Assembly: GCA_910574455.1 (NCBI GenBank)
Contig: CAJSYZ010000006.1
Location: 1,838,156-1,902,155, forward strand
Direction: 5' to 3'
Length of the DNA: 64,000 nt
Source of the DNA: Trichaptum fuscoviolaceum
Lineage: Eukaryota > Basidiomycota > Agaricomycetes > Hymenochaetales > Trichaptaceae
Shown piece after piece: positions 1-10,484 of the stretch. The notes beneath the pieces were generated by a model. The model made no database searches, was not told the origin of the DNA, and saw only the letters and a program-made list of their open reading frames with translations. The position numbers and the translations under genes are program-made. The stretch's first letter is position 1. Each line of letters opens with the position of its first letter.

Positions 1-641
1 AACCTATGCACTCTAGCTCAGGCGAAGCAGATTGTGTCTATGTCATTTGCCGCCGAATCTCCAGTCGTACTTCTGATTCTTAGCAGGCGCAGTATCTGTT
101 TTCATTGACACCCCTTCGCTCACTGAGAATATCAATGGTGTACTACTTTCTTTGCTACATATTAAGGCTTACTTGATATATCAAGACTGCTGAGGCCGGG
201 CCACTCACCAACACATATGTTTTTATATACGTAAAGGCTGGCCCTGTAGTTATCTTCTTCTCGCGCCGTACTTATTCATGAATGGAATCTCGTCAACGGC
301 GAGAGACCGTCTTTTTCTCCCTACCTTACTCTCGTCACCACGCCTCCGGGATCTTCGCCGACCACCGCTGACTTCGTGGTCCGCTGTCTGAAGGTGATGA
401 AGACGAAGGACTTGATGTGCTCGAAGAAGAGTGAGAACCTCTGCAACTGTACACTGTCTCTTGGGAACGGAGCTAAGAATCCTTATGGCTTCACGAGAGG
501 ATCACCCAACGAACGGAGTCAAACAATAAGTACTATTGGCTACAAATGAGTGATTACATGCTACAGTCAATGTGCAAAGATTAAGAAAATGAATGTATTG
601 CAAGCGAAAGAATTTTGTGCCAGTGTCTTCAGCATTGAGGT
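1..641. other. Intergenic stretch, no confident gene
   Basis: No convincing gene is seen. On the minus strand, roughly 440 down to 270, there is a Ser-rich stretch followed in another frame by an Arg/Ser-rich stretch (RRSRRRGDESKVGRK). This could be the remains or last exons of an SR-type protein. I found no frame-keeping intron and no start for it, so it is not called. Confidence 0.4.
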
Positions 642-2065
642 TTAATTAGCGAGGCACTGTGAGTAGACTGAATGGCAAAGTTAGCATGCTTAGTTCAGTG
701 TATATACTATGCATATCAGAGCAACTCACAAGGATTCTGGTACTTGCAAGTCGACCCGGAAGGGCATGCAGTTGCACCGGTCCAATTAGACCCACCGCAC
801 TGGCCGTACAGTGTCTGTGTTGCTTGGCTGGCAGAGCTGGTACCAGAGGAGGACGTGGTGACAAGCGACGTTGAAGTCACAACAGACGTCGAAACAGTGG
901 TGGCTGCAACCGTCTGTGTCGAGATCACAGTCTGTGTGCGTGTTACGTCCGTCGTGGAGGTTATGACCGACGTGGAGGGTACAACTGAGAAGGTCGTCTC
1001 GGTCGCGGTGGACGTAACGGTGACGGCGGTGGACTCGGTGACAAACGTGGTAGATGTCTCGACAGCGGCAGAAGTGGGAGTCTCCGTGACAAGGACGGTC
1101 GAGGTCTCGAGTGCGATGCTGGACTCAGTGACAGTCGAAGTAGAGAGCACCGTTGAGATTGATGTGGTTTCGCAAGTGGCAGATTCGGTCGAGGTCACGG
1201 TCGAAGCTGGAGCGGAATCGGTCTCAGTCGTTGTAACCGTAACAGTGACGGTACCATCAGTGCCGGTACTGGATGAAGACGTTTCGGAGGACGTGGTCGT
1301 CGAAGTCGAGTCAGAGTCGGTCGTCTGCGATGCCGTCGATGTGTCTGTAGTGGAGGAAGAGTCGGTAGTAGAAGACAAATCGGAAGTGGATGAGTCGGTG
1401 GTGGAGGTTGAATCGGTGGAGGAGGCAGTAGAAGTGTCGGTCTCGCTGCTACCATCTCCGCTAGTAGTGCGGGTGGGCATCCCAGTGTCGGGATCTCCGG
1501 TTTCAGTTGAGACATCCGTTGACGAGGCATCAGAGGTTGTAGTCTCTGTTGAAGAGTCAGTGGTGGACGTTGAGGTCGTGTCATCCGTGCTCGTCGAGGT
1601 TACGGTAGAGCTGTCCGAGTCAGTGGTCGAGCTCTCAGATGTTGTCGAAGAGTCCGTGGAAGAGAAGCTGTCCGTAGTTTGCGTTGTACTGTCGGAAGTC
1701 GATATCGATGTTTCCGTGTCAGTATCAGTCCGCGAGCTGCCATCCCCGTCGTCGCCACCAGAGATCGGTGAGGTAGGTTCAGACGGCGGACTAGTTTCAG
1801 TGGATGAGCCAGTCGGACAGGTATCGGCAAAGGACGTCGAAACCGAAGTGACTGTTTGCGTGACAAAAACAGTGTGATCTGGAGCGACCTGTTCACGCTT
1901 CTTCACGAGGTACGCGGCAAGGCCTGACCAGAGACGCTCGTCGTCGAGAGGGACTGGAGAAGAGACATCGGAGAACTGACCCTGCTGCGACGCGGGTGCA
2001 GCAGCGAGAGTGCGGGCAGCAGACAGTGTAACGAGAACAGAGACGAAGAGCTTAAAGTGAACCAT
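642..2065 (-). CDS. Secreted Ser/Thr-rich protein with C-terminal CBM1
   Basis: Predicted 453-residue secreted protein. The chosen Met (2065) starts a clean signal peptide (MVHFKLFVSVLVTLSAARTL, ending AAA). An earlier Met at 2248 would add a leader unlike a signal peptide. Residues of about 80-410 are almost only Ser, Thr, Asp and Val, typical of an O-glycosylated linker or wall-anchored stalk. The C-terminus is a fungal cellulose-binding module family 1 (YGQCGG, W, Cys pattern). Its last strand lies in a second exon: exons 2065-730 and 667-642, intron 729-668. Splicing turns a premature stop into NPFYSQCLAN, which restores the CBM1 consensus. No catalytic domain is present, so it probably binds cellulose or chitin-like polymers in the wall or on plant litter. 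The CBM1 call is firm; the role is inferred. Confidence 0.85.
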
Positions 2066-2236
2066 TTTAACGGCTGGAAAAGGTGTGAAGTCGAAGAAAA
2101 GATGTAAACAAGCGCAAGGAAAGGTGAAGCACGAATGGAATGGGTCGCTCAGCGACGCGAAGATGAAGAAGTGGTAAGTGTTGAACGAACTGGAGAGAAT
2201 TAGAGTGATGTGGAGTTTAATCAAAATCAGTCTGCA

Positions 2237-2243
2237 TTTTATA
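2237..2243 (-). promoter_or_regulatory. TATA box of the CBM1 gene
   Basis: TATAAAA on the minus strand, about 170 bases upstream of the chosen ATG. It fits a start of transcription near 2210 and a leader of about 145 bases. Confidence 0.5.
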
Positions 2244-2249
2244 CACACC

Positions 2250-2864
2250 AGGAAGTAAGCCAGGTCAACGAAGATTGAGTCTCGACAATGCGGGATCCGA
2301 GTCTCTGGTTAGGAGTAACACGGATCGATCGAAGCCCCTCGCTAAAATTCTTCAATTACGGAAGGAACCGCAAACAAGAGCTTGACTGATCGGTGGACCT
2401 TATTTTCGAGACATCCATGTGGGATTAAACGCCCTCGGCGTTATATGTGGCTCTGTCCTGTACACCAACAAAACGTCTGTAATGTCTTATAGCGTTCGCA
2501 AGAAATAAGACTTTCTGGTACAACAGGGTGATGTATACCTCGTAAATAGTCTGCGGTACATGTAGAGCGTTCAGGACGGCTGAAGGTGTGCGACTCCGTA
2601 CAAATTTCGGATGTCTCGAATTTCTCGAACAACCATCTCTCCGAACATCGGAGCCCAGGCGTAGCCCGGATAGGCGAAGATAGGTAAGCCTTCGAGTTAG
2701 GGGTTCGTTCCAGACACTTGAAAGCAAAAACTCGTGAAAGTGGAAAGGAGGTACGATTCGCAGAGAGCGCAAATGTGCAGATCGCATGTATGGGGATGAC
2801 ATTGGCAAGACAGGATTTGTTCCCTCAAGCTTCCGAAACGTCGGCCTGGGGTTGTTCTAGAGCT
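2250..2864. other. Intergenic stretch
   Basis: Upstream region of the CBM1 gene and 3' flank of the cofactor C gene. Small open frames exist on both strands, but none shows protein-like composition or splice support. Nothing recognised. Confidence 0.5.
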
Positions 2865-4095
2865 TCAAGTTGTAGAGTTGCCGCTGGAAGATGTAGAGAA
2901 GATCAATGGAATTGATCGACAGTTCAGGGGTAAGCATCGCGCGGACGTACGAGGCAAAAATTTAATCAAGAGATCCTCGACTATCGACCTATCATTTTCA
3001 GTTTCTTTGTACCGGAGTGCGGAAACCCAGTCTTCTCTTGAAGGAAGGTCCGTGCCAGGGGTTATCATCTTCCAGTTCGGGGAAGGTGTGCTTTTAATGT
3101 GCGAGAAATCTTGGATATCTATTGGTCTATTAGTCTGCATCCAAGATTAGGTTACTCTAGGCGTATGAATGAGAAAATGGTGATAGAGACCTCTATATGA
3201 TCGCCAATGTCAAGCGGGTAGTCGGTGAAGACCATGTTCGTGCAGTTTTCAATAACAGCGCTTGCAGAACCACCGAGAAAGAACATCGTATTTTTGGATG
3301 AATGGATCCTCAACTGTAATATTTAGAGCCCTAACTGGTGATGAAGTTGAGACTTCCTACCTGATGACTACAGATCAAGATGGTGCACCGGTCCAGATCA
3401 TGAGCAAGAAGACTGCCTTTAACTTCTCCGAGAAGGAGAAGGCTATCTTTGACATTTTGAATGTGAATGGCAGTCAGATCAGAGGTTGCCACGTTCACAA
3501 CACAGTGTGATAAATTCGAGATAGTAAGACCCGAGTCCGAGGATGAGTCCGATAGTACGGCAGCAGTGAGAAACCGATATTCTTTCGCCTGCACGAGCGC
3601 GTTGTTCGCTGGCGGCGACTTGGTAACTTGAAGTTCAGTGTTTGATGATTGGACACTGACTCCCTTTCTAGCCGACGATCCAGCTTTCTTCTTGAATGCG
3701 AATTTTCCTTTGCCTCTAGATTGTAGCTGAAGTGTAGCTAATCGCTCTTCCATTTCCCTCAGTTGCTTTGAAAGCAATAACTCAGATCAGTTACTATTTG
3801 GACTGACACCAGATACTGGATCTCACACTCTCGAAAACACGCCGATCGTATGATGGCAGTTCCTTTGAAACGCCATTGAGTTTCTTGCGCATCCTCTGTA
3901 TGTCTTCTGATAATCTCAGATGTTCGTTCTCAGTCTGGCTCGTTGAAGAGAGATTATCTAGGCGATGGGAGACTCCTAAGGTTTCTAAAGTTAGATGCTG
4001 CATTCAAGGAAGAAAAGAATATGATCACCACCTGTACGAAAGTTTTGGAATTCAGTGTAAAACTCTTGGGAAAATGTTGTTGTGGTTGCTTCCAT
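2865..4095 (-). CDS. TBCC: Tubulin folding cofactor C (TBCC)
   Basis: Predicted 339-residue protein, the usual length for cofactor C. This protein acts with cofactors D and E to trigger GTP hydrolysis on beta-tubulin and release folded alpha/beta-tubulin. Five exons are inferred: 4095-4032, 3984-3827, 3765-3361, 3313-3191 and 3134-2865. The N-terminal half is helical and charged (LREMEERLATLQL). The C-terminal C-CAP/TBCC beta-helix is clear (ISNLSHCVVNV, IHIQNVKDSLLLLGEVKGS, then after splicing CSHQLRIHSSKNT). The helix contains the IHS of the arginine-finger region, though the classic QQLR is HQLR here. The last exon gives IDIQDFSHIKSTPSPNW, a typical end. The donor at 3190 is GTCTCT, which is unusual, but the phase and family match need it. 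The first intron (4031-3985) is the least certain. Confidence 0.85.
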
Positions 4096-4901
4096 TGTTG
4101 TAGTTCCAGAAAATGTGTACACACCAACTTGAACTTGAATCTTCAAGTTATTGCCAACTAGTATTCAATCGGAGCTTCAATCGAAGGCTATTGCTTTTGT
4201 GTGAAAAAATCAACTTAATCCAAGCAGTTAAGGACAGTTTGCTACCAAGGAGCTCTACTTGATACACGCATCACCCGTACCGCTCCTGGCTCCAAGTCTC
4301 CAAGTATTGGAAGGTGCGGCTAAGAATGTGAAATGCATATAAAAATGACCGTAGCGAGATCGATCGATCCTCGGCAGTCATGTCTATCATCAAAAGACAA
4401 GATCAAATCTCCTGAAGTCTACTTCTGACAGATTAGAGTCACGATAATCAGCAAGCCAGCTTCAGATAATAGACATGTATTTGAACTTCATATAATTTCG
4501 GATGATGAAGATAAAGCGGAAGATAACGTGACGGTGCTTGTGTGACAGACAGTGATCATGTTATGTCACATTGCTTGCTCACCGTCTCGCTCAACAACGA
4601 GCTCGACGTCGACGACGATCACCGTAATTTCTCACTGGTGAACCCCAATCACTTGTTGGGGACCACGCTTTGCACAATCCTTCTCCTCCATTCAGCCTAC
4701 GTGGCTGATCTGTGCTATAAATTGGGGCGACAATACGGGCCTGAACTCAGCACAATCCTTGAACCATAACATTCTGGTGAGTTTATCGGGTTTTCTGACG
4801 TTTCCATTCTAAAGTAAGACTTTGTTCAAGTGTCAGAACTGTTTTGAAAATATTCAAAGCTAACGCAAACTCGATACTCTTGAAGAAACTCTGATGTCGG
4901 T
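4096..4901. promoter_or_regulatory. Divergent promoter region, TBCC / SNF5
   Basis: Shared upstream region of the minus-strand TBCC gene and the plus-strand SNF5 gene. A TATAAA (CTATAAATTGG, about 4714) lies about 190 bases before the SNF5 ATG. A second TATAAAA lies near 4339. There is no coding signal here. Confidence 0.4.
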
Positions 4902-7900
4902 ATGAACAGCTATCCACCCTTCCCTCAACAACAACCTGTCATGCAGAACGGCTCCGGGGGCGCAATCAACCCCGCCATGCTTGGATTCCAGAGGAACTCA
5001 AGTAACTCTAGTATGGGCGGTATCAATCCTGCGATGCTTCAGAACGCTGGTCAGACGCAAGGCGGGAGCATCAACCCGAACCAACTCCTTGCAAGGCAAC
5101 AGGGAATGATGGGCGGCATGGGCAGCGCTGGGATGGGTATGAACATGGGCATGGGTATGAGTAACTTTGGTGGAGGTATGGGTTTGATCAATGGCGTCAA
5201 CGGCGGGACAGCCTTGAACACGAGCACGTCTACGATTAACCCCGCAATGCTCGGCGCCTCCGGTTCGGGCACTATAAATCCTTCCATGATGATGCAGCAG
5301 AACACAAGCCCGGGTACGAATGGCCAGCTTGCAAACATGTCCTCGCAGGATTTGCAGTTCATGCAGGAGAGGGCCATGCAGCAGCGACAAGCAGCGATGC
5401 GAATGGGCATGATGGGTAAGTGTTGGATGATCGATTGTGCTGCTTAAATACTGAAGGATTTCGACGTATAGGATCTCCTCAGCAATACCAACAGACGAAC
5501 GGCGTACAACAAAGTGGTCTCAATTCCTATCCACCATCGTTTTACAACAACTCCAACGCGAATCAAATGCCCCCTCCTCCTCGACCAAATACTGCGATGT
5601 CATCATCCTCGCAGACATCGCATGCAATGGTCTCACCGACTTCTACCATGGCACATTCCTCAAATGCAAACCAGCAGGGCGGGCTGTCTATCTCACGACC
5701 AGGCACGGCTTCGGGCTCTCATCACGCTCACAGTCCAGTCATCACGCAGCATAGTCCAGTCAATGCTCATCCCCAACTCCAGAGGGAGCTTTCACGGCCA
5801 CCTTCGCGACCGCAGACCTCGAATTCCAACCACGCATCTAATGCAGCACCGCAAACACCCACACAGGCGCAGATGCAACAAGGGGCGGGCCATGTTAGTC
5901 CGACAGTTTCACGGGGGATGACACCTAGTACGAATGGCCAACCTGTAATGCAGAGGACTCCGAGTGCAATGGGTATGGGCAACATGAACAATATGGGTGT
6001 GATGGGTGGCATGAATATGGCTGGAATCTCAGGCGGAATGAACAACATGGGCATGAACATGGGTGGAATGGGGATGGGTGGAATAAATCCTAATGCGATG
6101 AGGAATCAAGCTCAGATGGGCGGAGTGTCTTTCATGGGAGGAGCTGGAGGAGGAATGATGCCGCCACCGACTGTCCCTCGTCAAGGTAGCCTGCACGCAA
6201 ATAGTCAAGGACAGATCACAGGAAATCACTTCCAAGGTCAAATGCAGGCAAGGATATCTACACCTGTCTCAAGCATGAGCCCACAGGCCCAAATGTCACA
6301 GTCTCAAAACATCGGTCATCATTCTCCCCCTCCTCAGCAACCGGGCTTCCCGCCCACCACGCCGACGAATCAGGGAATGAATATTTCATTGAATGGCAAT
6401 GACGCAGACTCTGTTACTCTGAAGCCTGCGGTGTCGCCGGGCGTTATGGGCGGCATCCCCGGTGTACCCGGTGCTAATGCAATGAATATGGGTATGGGCA
6501 CAAGTGATATGCAATTGCGGCAACTACAAGCGATGCAGGAGCGTAAGGCTATGGCCTTTGCAGCTATGCAACAGCAGCCAAATTTGATGGGCTCTGGTTC
6601 TTCTGGAGCCCTACCAGCGGCGATGCAGGCACAACGACTGCAGCAACAGCATCCTATGCAAACACCTCCGCGTCCTGGAACTGCTGGTAGCGTACCACCG
6701 ACTCCAGCAGCATCTATGCCAAATGGCATGCCCCCCATTGCTGCAAACGTATTGCCTAACACACCTGCTCGAACGGGCGGCGCCACACCTGTTGTGCAAG
6801 CAGCAGGAGGTACAGGAGTAGCTCCGGCTGTCAATGGTGGAGCCTCTAGTAATCAGTATTCCTTACCTCCGCTTCCCGCTAGTGTTCAGCTCAATCCTGC
6901 TGTGACGAAAGTGACGCCTGTTCCACTTGCTCAGTCGGGTGCACTCATTCCACCACTTGCGGTGGAGGAAATCGAGAATATCAAGAAGTGGAAAGCTGCG
7001 GATCTCGCATACGAAGCTAACTTCCGTGCGATGAAGGAACGGGCTAAGCAGGAGCTGATTCGCTTGGGTGTACCAGCCGGTACCGTCGCGGTTAGGCCTA
7101 AGTGGTGGGAGCGAGATCCTGAAACGGAGGCAATGATAGCAGAGCGAAGGAAGAAAGAGAAATTTGCAATTGAGTATCCGCATGGACTCGCGACGAAGGA
7201 AGGAAGCTCGAAAAGGAGGTTGAAGAGGAGAGAAGGCCTGAAGATCCCAGGAAGGTTGAAACCTACTGATGCAAATCGGTCTGAACAGCTTGTGCCGATC
7301 CGTTTGGAATTTGATGTCGAGCATTACAAATACCGTGATACGTTTGTCTGGAATCTAAATGGTGCGTCTTTCTTCATCTTATCTGCATCGGGTTGTATGT
7401 CTAATCTACCAGAAGATCCTATAGTGACTCCTGAGGCTTTTGCTCAGTCAGTAGTGGACGATTATGGATTGCCGTCCAGTTATCACTCTGTGATTACAAA
7501 GGCAATCCAAGAACAACTGAGCGATCACAAAGCTCATTCCGCATTACTAGCAGAGCTTGAGACTGGAGTTGTTAGCACGGAATCTTCTGGCGCTGATGGT
7601 CCGTTGTTGAAGGGTCAATTGGAGGACGAGGAATTACAATGGTGGCAATCCTGGCGGAAGCGACTTCGTAACAAAGATGGCTATGTTAGGACGCGTTCAC
7701 TCCTTAAGTCACTTCCTGAGCCAACTTCGTCAAGATCAAGGAAGCGACGGAAAGCTACTGAAGAAAGCCCTAGAATAGCAGACAGGGACGCTCCTATGGA
7801 TGTGGAGATGTTCGAATTCGATGAGGATAAAATGCACGAAGAAATGCGTATACTCATCAAGGTTAGTCTGCAATGAAATCAAATCGGCGTCTTCCATATT

Positions 7901-9955
7901 AATGTATACTCTATAGCTTGACATTACTGTGGGCTCAATGAAGCTGGACGATCAATTTGAATGGGACATTGAAAACCCAGATTCGACGCCGGAACAATTT
8001 GCAGAGATTTATGGAAATGATTTGGGTCTTGCTGGCGAATTCAAGTAAGGAGTTTTCTAAAATAAAAATTATAAATCTCATCTAAGTTTTGTTTCAGAAC
8101 TGCCATTGCACATTCTATCCGCGAGCAAGTCAGTATCTACCAAAAATCCCTGTTCCTTGTTGGTCATCCTTCCGATGGATCTGCTGTTCAAGACGACGAT
8201 CTTCGCATGTCTTTCTTATCCCAAGTGACGTCCGTCGCTCGATCTGTCGAGACATCGCAGAACCACCAGCCTATCATAAATTACCTCAGTGATGGCGAAC
8301 TTGACCGGCTCGACAGGGAGAGAGAGAAGGAGCTCAACAGGAGGAAAAAACGAAATACGCGTGGTCGGCGTGGTATATTGTTGCCGGATCGCGAGCCCCT
8401 TAAGACACATCGTACTCCGGCTATAGGCTTCCCTGAGATCGATCCTTCAGCTCTTGCTCTCGTAGTGGCGGCTGCAGCCCCCACATCACGACGAGCTGCA
8501 GCTGCCGTCGCCTCTGTCAATATCGCTAACATGGTTGCTTCCGAGAATGGAACGGCAGTCATTACGCCCTCTGCGCCTGTCATGCAGGCAACGCCGTCTC
8601 TTCCACAGTCTAAAATCCCGAAAGCCAAAGGATCCTTCAAAGCGCCCTCATACCCTTCATCAATACTAAAACCCCGAGCTGATGTGGTTAGTGTGACTCG
8701 ATCGACAGCCGCAGATATCTCAACCTTCGAACCTCCTTTGGAAGAGGATCCTCCTCTTCCTCCTGTCCCCATCTCTGTATCTGCCCCCGAGTCCCGGAGT
8801 AAGGTTATCTCTGCTAAACGACAGCGAGAGCTAGAAAAAGAAGCGAAAGAAAGAGAGTTTGCGGACGGACAGCGAGCAAATATGATAGATGGCGTTTGGC
8901 ATTGTTCCAACTGCGGATGTCCTGATAGCATCGCGATAGGTAGGCGAAAGGGACCTCTTGGTGACAAATCTCAGTGCGGCGCATGTGGTATGTTTGAATC
9001 AAGCTTTTTTCTCTTTGACTTTGTACTGAGAAGAGGTTTAGGTAAATTCTGGCATCGCCACCGCCGGCCACGACCGGTAGACTATAACCCCAGCGCCGAG
9101 TATCATGTTAATCTCAAGTTGGAGGCTGAGAGAGTGAAGGCAAGTGCGAAGAAGCGCGGAGGAGCAGCTGCACTTCGTGCTCTCAATATCCAACAAGACA
9201 TGCCCGCAACACCTGCTTCGACCAATGACGATAACGACCCGCCATATTCCGCGTCAAAGTCCGATGTATGGTCCGATGCTAAGCCTAGGAAGTCAAGAGG
9301 TAATTCTGAAGCTCTCGACATGCTTGACCGTCCATTGTCCCCAGCATCCAGCGTGAGCTCCAGTGCATCCGAGAGACCATTAGCGCAGACGGTCTTGCAA
9401 GTCAATGGCTCTGCACACAAACCGTCGTCTTCCTCTAGTACTGCGAAACTTGCCTCGGAACCCCCGCCGCAGACCGAGTCTGCAATGGTCGTTGATCGGG
9501 ATACTACGCGATCAGAACCTCCGCAATCACAGGTTAATGTAGCCACGGTTTCAACTCCTGCGATCGACCCAGCTCGCGTGCAAGGAACGACCCCCGTCAA
9601 GCCTCCTGTACGTCTTTTTGTTGCATCTTGATACTTTGCTTCTTATAAACCGAATTTACAGCGACCACAATGGTTAGAAACTGCCATGGCAGAGATGCAG
9701 GCGAAATATCCTGATGACAAGTTTGAAGTGCTCCTGCGGCGACCAAATGGTTCAACACCTGAGTGGAGGGTGAGATGTCTTGACTGTCCTGGAAAGGTAT
9801 GTCCACCTGGCTATACTACGCGTGCTGGACTGACAGCTCTTGTGCAGCTATATACGCCTGGTCCGGGCGAGTCACTTAACAATTACGAAGTGCATCTGAA
9901 GAATCGTCAACATCGTGGGAAGGTGCAAGCTCGGTTGAGTGGCACGACGCAATAA
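4902..9955 (+). CDS. SNF5: SNF5/SMARCB1-type SWI/SNF subunit with GATA-like zinc finger
   Basis: Predicted 1559-residue core subunit of a SWI/SNF-family chromatin remodeller. Exons: 4902-5415, 5472-7361, 7413-7861, 7917-8044, 8098-8987, 9042-9607, 9662-9796 and 9848-9955. All phases close. Residues 1-650 are low-complexity (Gln, Pro, Met, Gly, Asn) with repeated GG-INPAML-like motifs. The SNF5 domain covers about 775-1005 with its two repeats (VPIRLEFDVEHYKYRDTFVW and LIKLDITVGSMKLDDQFEWD), each followed by an 'AxSxxxQ' helix. Arg-rich linkers follow. A finger at about 1263-1295 has the pattern CX2CX20CX2C (WHCSNC ... CGACGKFWH), GATA-like with a long loop; one intron sits inside it (8988-9041). 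The tail (LLRRPNGSTPEWRVRCLDCPG) resembles nothing I can name. The upstream ATG at 4893 is out of frame. Paralogy (Snf5 or Sfh1 type) is not resolved. Confidence 0.9.
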
Positions 9956-10484
9956 TCTTGATTTACTACTCCTTTTCCTTATCGATTTTTCGCGTGTTAC
10001 TTCTATTATACTTGTGTCAATGCATTTTCTGCTATCTTTTCGTTTGTTACTGCTATGTTAAATCAGTTCATTTGCTACTGAACTGCCTGTTTCAGTGTTC
10101 CTATCTTTGTAGTGTATTTTATACCGGAAGATTGTATTCTGTTGATCGAGCCTTGAATTTAAATTTTCCTAGAGACCTCACAGAGTGGGACAAAACATTG
10201 CTAATGGAAACTTCAAATAATGGCGGATCTCAATAATGAGTGAAAGATATAATCACCGCTGAGATATGATTGTCCTGACAGACTTACATTAATAGTAACT
10301 TAGTACATGCGATTAGATTCAACCACGACACACTCGCACCCAGGTTGCTTTCGTGAGCGCGTTGTTTGTGCTTATTGACGCGTCGCGACGTGACTGTCAA
10401 CCAAAACAGAGTGATGGCGCATAACACCTCCGCACTTGAACAACACAACCTCTAATAGCGACGTTGACAGACCGTCTGTCAACG
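9956..10484. other. Intergenic: SNF5 3' flank and next promoter
   Basis: The first 200 bases are T-rich, as expected for a 3' UTR and polyadenylation zone. The last 150 bases hold the promoter of the next gene. No gene is seen. Confidence 0.5.
10378..10383. promoter_or_regulatory. ACGCGT (MCB-like) site
   Basis: ACGCGT followed by CGCGACGTGAC about 100 bases before the ATG of the giant PH protein. ACGCGT is the MluI cell-cycle box bound by MBF-type factors in yeasts. Its function here is only suggested by position. Confidence 0.3.

Noticed and set aside
672..1877. 401-residue open frame on the plus strand, rich in Val and Glu
   Set aside because: It is the antisense of the Ser/Thr repeats of the CBM1 protein. 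GTG/GAG codons arise from reading CAC/CTC backwards. The minus frame has a signal peptide and CBM1.
2425..3150. Several 60-127 residue frames on both strands
   Set aside because: No start context, splice support or composition of real protein. The part below 3140 on the minus strand is the TBCC last exon.
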